The notes beneath the pieces are model-generated. The model was given only the letters and a program-made list of their open reading frames with translations. It was not told the DNA's origin and made no database searches. A DNA stretch of 9,300 nucleotides, taken from NCBI GenBank assembly GCA_022599995.1, contig JAHZLG010000114.1:1-9300 (forward strand), in the 5' to 3' direction. This document shows, in pieces, positions 5,397-9,300 of the stretch; the stretch's first letter is position 1, and each line of letters begins with the position of its first letter. Both the position numbers and the translations under genes were made by a program. This DNA is from Alphaproteobacteria bacterium (GTDB taxonomy: Bacteria > Pseudomonadota > Alphaproteobacteria > CBDBCS01 > JAHZLG01).

Positions 5397-7253
5397 TCAT
5401 GGGGTGACCGCCGCTATATTAAGCATCACCCGGCACAGGTCGCCGCAATGCTGCACAGGGTCGGAGGAAAAAAAGGCGTGTGCATCAGCCACCGATGAGA
5501 AGGTCATGACATCGCGGTGATGGCGCATATCCCGCACCACGATTGGCGCTTGGTCGGCCACCTGTGGGTCTATATTCCCTTTTGCCGTGCCAACAGTTGC
5601 TGCAGCCGACACATCCGCGCCCAAGAGCCGTGCCCTGATATGCACCACCAACCCGAGTGCCTTGCCATCGTGCGATTTTGCTGTCTTGGTCAGGAATTTT
5701 CGCCGGTTGGGGTAATCTCTTTCCATCAGTTGCACGGCGACTCTTGCCCCGGGCAACGGTGCCCCCCACGGGTAGAGCGGCGGCACGGTGGCATGGCGAT
5801 GGGCACGGCGGATGGCGTGGGCAAGGGCGAGGATTTCCCCATAGTGCGGATCACCCTCATCCAGTGTGCCGCGTTCGATGGCGACCAAGACCATGGAGGG
5901 AGCTGTCGGGGCTGCGGACGTTGGAAAAGCAGGGGGCGGCGATGCTGCAGACGTTGGAAAAGCAGGGGGCGGCGATGCTGCGGACGTTGGAGAAGCAAGG
6001 GGCGGCGATGCCGGAGGCGTTAGCGGCGATGCCGGGGGTGCGGGGGGTACGGTGGCAACCACGGCGGGGTCGGTAGCCGCGTCTGTCTGCAAGCCATCAG
6101 CCGACTCGCGAGTCGCAAGCGTCTCGAGCGTCTCGATCATATCGGTCATACGATCAATTCCTCCTGCCCATCCGATGGCCGCCAGCGCCTCGCCCCCGAG
6201 CAGAGGGATCAAACCATCATAGCGTCCGCCGGCAATGATGGCGTCCTGCGCCCCCAGTGCGGTGGTCGTGAACTCGAAGACGGCCCCACTATAGTAATCC
6301 AAGCCCCGCACCAAGCGCGGCGATATCACATATTCGATGCCCACGGCATCCAGCCCCGCTTGAATAGCCTCCCAATGCGCCCGGCTATCCTTTCCGAGCA
6401 GCTCACCAAGGGCGGGGGCATTTTCGGCAATCTCCTGATCATCGGGATGCTTCGAGTCCAAAATCCGCATCGGGTTCACGCGCAGGCGATGCTGGGAATC
6501 AGGCGACAGCCGTTGCTCGTATCGACTGAAGTGGGCAATCAGGTGCTCGCGCCATTTGGCTCGCTCGTCGGGTTGCCCCAAGGTGTTGATCTCCAGCGTC
6601 GTGTGGGGGCGCAACCCCAGCGTCGTCAAAATATGATGGGCGCACGCGATCACCTCGACGGTCGAGGTCGCCGAGGGGGTTGCCTCATAGAATTCGACGC
6701 CGCACTGGTGAAATTGCCGATACCGCCCTTTTTGCGGGCGTTCATAGCGAAACATGGGGCCTTCGTAGCTAAACCGCATCGGGAGGGTCGTGAGCAGGCG
6801 ATGCTCGATCGCCATCCGTGCGACGGCCGCGGTGTTCTCGGGGCGGAGCACCCCCGTTGGTGGGGGGGGAGCCATCTTTGCGTCTGCCGACAAGCCCGCC
6901 GATAAGTCGGCAGAAAAGTCTGCCGACGAGTCGGCCTCGCGTCCCATCAGGCGAAACATTTCCTTGCTGACAATATCGGTGGTCTCGCCGAGTGCCCGCG
7001 TGAAGAGGGCATCGTACTCGGCAATGGGGGTTTGCACCTCGTGGTATCCGTGCTGACGAATAGTCTTTGCTATCACGTCCGCCACGGCGCGGTGCCTTGC
7101 CCACATCTGCGGAGGGAAGTCGCGCATGCCGCGCAGGGCTTTCACGGGGGCGGCGTTTGTCGAAGGAAGAGACACGGACTCGGTGCACAAGAAAGAAAGG
7201 AAAAGCCGAACAACCGACTGAGACGAATGCGGGGCAGTTTCTCGCCAAGGCAC
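5397..7253 (-). CDS. hisS: Histidine-tRNA ligase with low-complexity insertions
   Basis: HisRS charges tRNA-His with histidine. Class II features, numbered from the GTG at 7253, are ALRGMRDF at 39-46, LRPENTAA at 136-143, motif 2 FRYERPQKGRYRQFHQ at 168-183, the histidine motif LVRGLDYY at 314-321, AGGRYDGL at 341-348 and motif 3 AIGWAGGIDRM at 359-369. The C-terminal anticodon-binding domain starts at about 454. At 618 residues it is much longer than the usual 420-500. The excess comes from a Ser/Ala/Asp/Pro insertion at about 106-133, a Pro/Ala/Ser linker at about 382-453 with a repeated 11-residue unit, and an extra segment around 541-568. All catalytic motifs remain, so it is probably active. 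The start is uncertain: GTG codons at 7253, 7175 and 7145 are all possible; only the first has a purine-rich lead, while the later ones give the usual short N-terminus. YggT ends 32 bp upstream. Confidence 0.95.
   Translation of the reverse strand: MPWRETAPHSSQSVVRLFLSFLCTESVSLPSTNAAPVKALRGMRDFPPQMWARHRAVADVIAKTIRQHGYHEVQTPIAEYDALFTRALGETTDIVSKEMFRLMGREADSSADFSADLSAGLSADAKMAPPPPTGVLRPENTAAVARMAIEHRLLTTLPMRFSYEGPMFRYERPQKGRYRQFHQCGVEFYEATPSATSTVEVIACAHHILTTLGLRPHTTLEINTLGQPDERAKWREHLIAHFSRYEQRLSPDSQHRLRVNPMRILDSKHPDDQEIAENAPALGELLGKDSRAHWEAIQAGLDAVGIEYVISPRLVRGLDYYSGAVFEFTTTALGAQDAIIAGGRYDGLIPLLGGEALAAIGWAGGIDRMTDMIETLETLATRESADGLQTDAATDPAVVATVPPAPPASPLTPPASPPLASPTSAASPPPAFPTSAASPPPAFPTSAAPTAPSMVLVAIERGTLDEGDPHYGEILALAHAIRRAHRHATVPPLYPWGAPLPGARVAVQLMERDYPNRRKFLTKTAKSHDGKALGLVVHIRARLLGADVSAAATVGTAKGNIDPQVADQAPIVVRDMRHHRDVMTFSSVADAHAFFSSDPVQHCGDLCRVMLNIAAVTP
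5917..6015 (-). repeat. Three tandem 33-bp units in hisS
   Basis: Units at 5917-5949, 5950-5982 and 5983-6015 share the start GACGTTGGA. The first two are almost identical and the third is more diverged; a shorter degenerate piece follows. The period is 11 codons, encoding AASPPPAFPTS, in the linker between the catalytic and anticodon-binding domains of HisRS. Confidence 0.9.
6888..6927 (-). repeat. Palindromic insertion inside the hisS catalytic domain
   Basis: GTCGGCAGA at 6906-6914 and TCTGCCGAC at 6919-6927 form a perfect 9-bp stem with a 4-nt loop. GTCTGCCGAC at 6888-6897 can pair with the same left arm, giving an alternative fold. The DNA encodes SSADFSADLSAGLSADAK (109-126), located between the KEMFRLMGRE strand and the conserved LRPE segment, where normal HisRS has only a short loop. 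Its in-frame, palindromic nature recalls Rickettsia palindromic elements, but I recognise no known family. Confidence 0.7.
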
Positions 7254-7285
7254 GGCATATCATCCATTCCGCGCCATCGGTTTCT

Positions 7286-7576
7286 CTATCGCAACAATAA
7301 GGGGGCGTATTCGACCAGCAGGCTCCGCAGGAAGAAGATCAACAAAATGATGATCATCGGCGACAGATCGACACCGCCCATTTCGGGCAGCAACCGGCGA
7401 ATTGGGCGCAGGAAGGGCTCGCATATCCGCGACAGGGATTGATACACAATCGCGACGAATTGCTGATACCCATTGATGACATTGAAATTTATCAACAGCG
7501 AGAGCACGATGTAGATGATGAGTGCCCAATTGAACAGGGAGAGCACCGTGTCAATAAGCAACAACAGCGATTGCAT
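7286..7576 (-). CDS. YggT family integral membrane protein
   Basis: YggT proteins are small inner-membrane proteins with roles suggested in osmotic shock or membrane and cell-division organisation; the molecular function is uncertain. The 96 residues contain two hydrophobic segments, about 3-30 and 72-94. Between them is the family's amphipathic linker with INGYQQFVAIVYQSLSRICEPFLRPIRRLLPEMGG-type features, notably the P-x-L-x-P-x-R-R-x-L-P motif at 54-64 (PFLRPIRRLLP). Length and layout match the family. The ATG has no strong ribosome binding site. It ends 32 bp before the first hisS start and is likely co-transcribed. The 188 bp upstream holds a duplicated 39-bp unit. Confidence 0.93.
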   Translation of the reverse strand: MQSLLLLIDTVLSLFNWALIIYIVLSLLINFNVINGYQQFVAIVYQSLSRICEPFLRPIRRLLPEMGGVDLSPMIIILLIFFLRSLLVEYAPLLLR

Positions 7577-7596
7577 GGCAAGTCAACCAATCACAT

Positions 7597-7674
7597 GAGA
7601 AGGGAGGCGCCGAGAGCAGTCTCAGACACCAAGGGGAGAAGGGAGGCACCGAGAACAGTCTCAGACACCAAGAG
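7597..7674. repeat. Two tandem 39-bp units upstream of yggT
   Basis: Units at 7597-7635 and 7636-7674 differ at 3 positions, and a partial third unit (GAGAAGG) begins at 7675. Each holds the near-palindrome GTCTCAGAC and a GAGA-ACAG-TCTC (or GAGAGCAGTCTC) inverted pair. They lie in the 188-bp gap between lpxI and yggT, in the yggT leader. They could be a duplicated operator or simple minisatellite DNA. One minus-strand frame is open through both units but has no convincing start. Confidence 0.88.
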
Positions 7675-7685
7675 GAGAAGGCGGG

Positions 7686-7707
7686 GCGGGGGGCTCGTGG
7701 CTGCCAG
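7686..7707 (-). terminator. Possible hairpin after lpxI, no T tract
   Basis: On the minus strand, GGGGCT pairs with AGCCCC over a 10-nt loop in the region downstream of the lpxI stop. No run of T follows, so an intrinsic terminator is only weakly supported; it may form part of the yggT leader instead. Confidence 0.2.
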
Positions 7708-7764
7708 CCCCTTTCATCAATAGGTCATAGCAATTTTCGCTTTGGTATTGCCCTCACTATATAG

Positions 7765-9075
7765 TCAAAACACGCTAAAGGTAAAACCGTGTTCCGCCGC
7801 GACGGCATACACTTCGTCGCGATGAAGCACCATGACGCCTTCGGTAACCACCAGCCCGGACAACCCCGCAGCGATGGCATGGCGCAGGGTATCGGGCCCA
7901 ATACACGGGGGATCGGCGTAGGATAGCTGTGTCTTTTTCGGGGTTTTCACCAAGACCCCTCCGTGGGCAAGGTCGAGCAAACCCTGACGAAGTGCCCCAG
8001 CACGGCGTATCATGGCGTCGGTGCCCTCGGCAGCTTCGATGGCAAGGACGATGCCCTCGTGCACCACAACGGCTTGCCCCACATCGACCGGGCTCAGGGC
8101 ATCGAGCACGGCGATACCGCGGGTTGCGTCCTGATGAAACATTGCTTGCGGATCGATGATTGCCTCCCCTATCGCATCGTCGATTGTCTCCCCTACTTTC
8201 TCCCCTATGGCTTCCGGGCTCTCTTCTCGGGGAAAAGCCCTCGCTCGAATCATCCCCTCAGAAGAGACGGCGGGATTCGCTTGCCCGTGGGCGGGAGGAT
8301 TCGTTTGCCCGTGGGCGGGGGGAAGGTTGTCCCCGGTGATTTTGTCGATCGCCACGACCTCCTCCAGAGGGACAAACTCGATGCCGCGCTTGGCAAACCA
8401 CTGGATGATAAGACGGATAGCGCGATCATCGCCGCCTTTCAGCGCACCATGCAGCACCATCCAGGCTACGGAGGGGGCAAAAAAATCAACCTTCGCGTGA
8501 CGGCGAAATTTCCCTGCCGCGGTGACTCGCTGGCAATTTGCCTGTTGCAACAGGGCGAGCAGGGGTTCCAGCGAAGTCGAAACAAGCTTCGCATCCACCG
8601 CCTGCGATGGGTGACCATCGGCCTGCGCGGCATTGGTCACCCCTAAGGCACCGGTCGCACCGATCGCATCAGTCGCACCAATCACATCAGTCGTACCGAT
8701 CGCATCGGTCGCATCAATCACATCAATCACATCAGTCGCATCGGTCGCATCGGTCGCACCGATCGCATCAGTCGCCTCGGTCGCATCGGTCGCACCGATC
8801 GCATCAATCACATCAGTCGTACCGATCACACCGGTCGCATCGGTCGCACCGATCGCACTGGTCGTAGCGATCGCATCGGTCGCACCGATCGCACTGGTCG
8901 TAGCGAGCGCATCGAATGCACCAGCCGCACCGAATGCAACGAAGAGGGCATCACGCAAGATGGGATGGTCGGGGCGACGGGCAATAATGTCTTCTCCCAC
9001 GCCTCCTTCACCGATGATCACGGCGAGGCGTCCCTTGCGATCGGCGATGGCGTGAGATGGAGACAAGGCGGGCAC
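7765..9075 (-). CDS. lpxI: UDP-2,3-diacylglucosamine pyrophosphatase LpxI with a large repeat insertion
   Basis: LpxI hydrolyses UDP-2,3-diacylglucosamine to lipid X in lipid A synthesis, replacing LpxH in many alphaproteobacteria. The C-terminal domain is clear: LDALSPVDVGQAVVVHEGIV at 324-343, AIEAAEGTDAMIRRAG at 345-360, GVLVKTPKKTQ at 373-383 and DPPCIGPDTL at 388-397. The N-terminal domain is also present: RLAVIIGEGGVG at 16-27, then VTAAGKFRRH at 184-193 and DDRAIRLIIQWFAKRGIEFV at 216-235. It has 436 residues against about 270-290 normally. The excess is a 96-residue repeat (47-142) between the first strand and the rest of the N-domain, plus a 245-320 insertion with an 8-residue duplication. 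The usual QDxRxDxPxxG segment reads QLSYADPPCIG, so the first Asp is Leu. GTG start; 22 bp downstream of lpxA. No lpxB follows. Confidence 0.93.
   Translation of the reverse strand: MPALSPSHAIADRKGRLAVIIGEGGVGEDIIARRPDHPILRDALFVAFGAAGAFDALATTSAIGATDAIATTSAIGATDATGVIGTTDVIDAIGATDATEATDAIGATDATDATDVIDVIDATDAIGTTDVIGATDAIGATGALGVTNAAQADGHPSQAVDAKLVSTSLEPLLALLQQANCQRVTAAGKFRRHAKVDFFAPSVAWMVLHGALKGGDDRAIRLIIQWFAKRGIEFVPLEEVVAIDKITGDNLPPAHGQTNPPAHGQANPAVSSEGMIRARAFPREESPEAIGEKVGETIDDAIGEAIIDPQAMFHQDATRGIAVLDALSPVDVGQAVVVHEGIVLAIEAAEGTDAMIRRAGALRQGLLDLAHGGVLVKTPKKTQLSYADPPCIGPDTLRHAIAAGLSGLVVTEGVMVLHRDEVYAVAAEHGFTFSVF
8273..8320 (-). repeat. Two tandem 24-bp units in lpxI
   Basis: Units at 8273-8296 and 8297-8320 differ at only two positions and encode PPAHGQTN and PPAHGQAN (residues 252-267) on the minus strand. 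They fall between the N- and C-terminal domains of LpxI, where the family has a short linker. Confidence 0.88.
8651..8938 (-). repeat. About 32 tandem 9-bp units in lpxI
   Basis: Units such as TCGGTCGCA, CCGATCGCA, TCAGTCGTA and TCAATCACA run head to tail for 288 bp; the last four units (8903-8938) are more diverged. A higher-order 36-bp block (four units) is duplicated at 8840-8875 and 8876-8911 with one difference. On the minus strand this encodes triplets such as ATD, AIG, VID and TTD (for example IGATDAIGATDA). All phases lack stop codons, which is why spurious frames are open on both strands. It sits at residues 47-142 of LpxI. Confidence 0.95.
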
Positions 9076-9097
9076 AGACGACAGCGTAAGGGCGGGG

Positions 9098-9300
9098 TTA
9101 TTTTTCGACGTCTTCGAGTCGCCGTTTTAGCTGCATGTAGCCGCGCGCCGACTTTTCTGCCAGAAACCGAGCAATCGTGCCCCACACCGAGTCTTCCTCG
9201 ACGTGCAGTGCGATGAAGGCCTCGCGCCGTACCTTGAACGTCTCTGAGTACGTTTCGGTGCCCAAAAACAATTGGGTGAAGGCACTGCGGACATCGGCAA
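9098..9300 (-). CDS. lpxA: UDP-N-acetylglucosamine acyltransferase, C-terminal end only (runs off the window)
   Basis: LpxA adds the first 3-O-acyl chain to UDP-GlcNAc in lipid A synthesis. Only the last 67 or so codons are visible, ending at a TAA (9098-9100). The peptide, with DVRSAFTQLFLGTETYSETF, AFIALHVEEDSVWGTIARFL and SARGYMQ, fits the helical C-terminal domain of LpxA (a DIRALRxAYRxLF-like start, then xxxVxxxxxFIxxSxRG). The hexapeptide beta-helix that would prove it lies outside. Immediate linkage to lpxI, 22 bp downstream, is the usual alphaproteobacterial order and supports the call. The C-terminal charged stretch (KRRLEDVEK) is slightly longer than typical. Confidence 0.75.
   Translation of the reverse strand, partial: ADVRSAFTQLFLGTETYSETFKVRREAFIALHVEEDSVWGTIARFLAEKSARGYMQLKRRLEDVEK

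Noticed and set aside
5719..6110. Fusion of hisS with another gene because of its length
   Set aside because: The extra residues are low-complexity linker and small insertions; both ends match HisRS domains.
8633..9055. Plus-strand frames across the lpxI repeat (VAPIASVAP-like and SHRSHQSHRS-like products)
   Set aside because: A 9-bp repeat without stop codons keeps every phase open; these frames are mirrors of the lpxI coding strand and have no family similarity.

Overview
The window is a stretch of roughly 60% G+C bacterial chromosome in which every supported gene lies on the minus strand. In the direction of transcription (right to left) the order is lpxA (3' end only), lpxI, a YggT-family gene, hisS, a DUF2066 gene, trcR, gmk, argH, a small lipoprotein gene, a repeat-filled gap, and trpB (5' end only). 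TrcR (DUF1013), the lpxA-lpxI pairing (LpxI replacing LpxH) and the small lipoprotein next to argH all point to an alphaproteobacterium with a lipid A outer membrane. I cannot place it to genus.

The genes are mostly housekeeping: lipid A synthesis (lpxA, lpxI), membrane organisation (YggT), translation (hisS), cell-cycle transcription (trcR), nucleotide metabolism (gmk), arginine synthesis (argH) and tryptophan synthesis (trpB). They do not form one pathway. Close spacing (hisS and the DUF2066 frame touch, argH starts inside gmk) suggests shared transcripts rather than shared function.

The unusual part is the amount of repeated and low-complexity DNA inside otherwise ordinary conserved genes. 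LpxI carries about 32 tandem 9-bp units (96 residues) plus a 24-bp duplication. HisRS carries a palindromic Ser/Ala/Asp insertion in its catalytic domain and a linker with three 33-bp units. TrcR ends in a duplicated 45-bp acidic tail. All coding repeat units are multiples of three, so frames stay open. Non-coding stretches carry other families: a 39-bp duplication upstream of yggT, an array of 17-18-bp palindromic units upstream of trpB, and tandem copies of the 3' end of the small lipoprotein gene. Long purine-only or nearly T-free tracts sit at two gene junctions.

Gap 458-990 (533 bp) holds no convincing gene. It contains the palindrome array and two partial copies of the lipoprotein tail. 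I saw no tRNA or rRNA gene, insertion sequence, CRISPR array or defence gene. No known multi-gene novel system is visible; the best candidates for something undescribed are the repeat families themselves.
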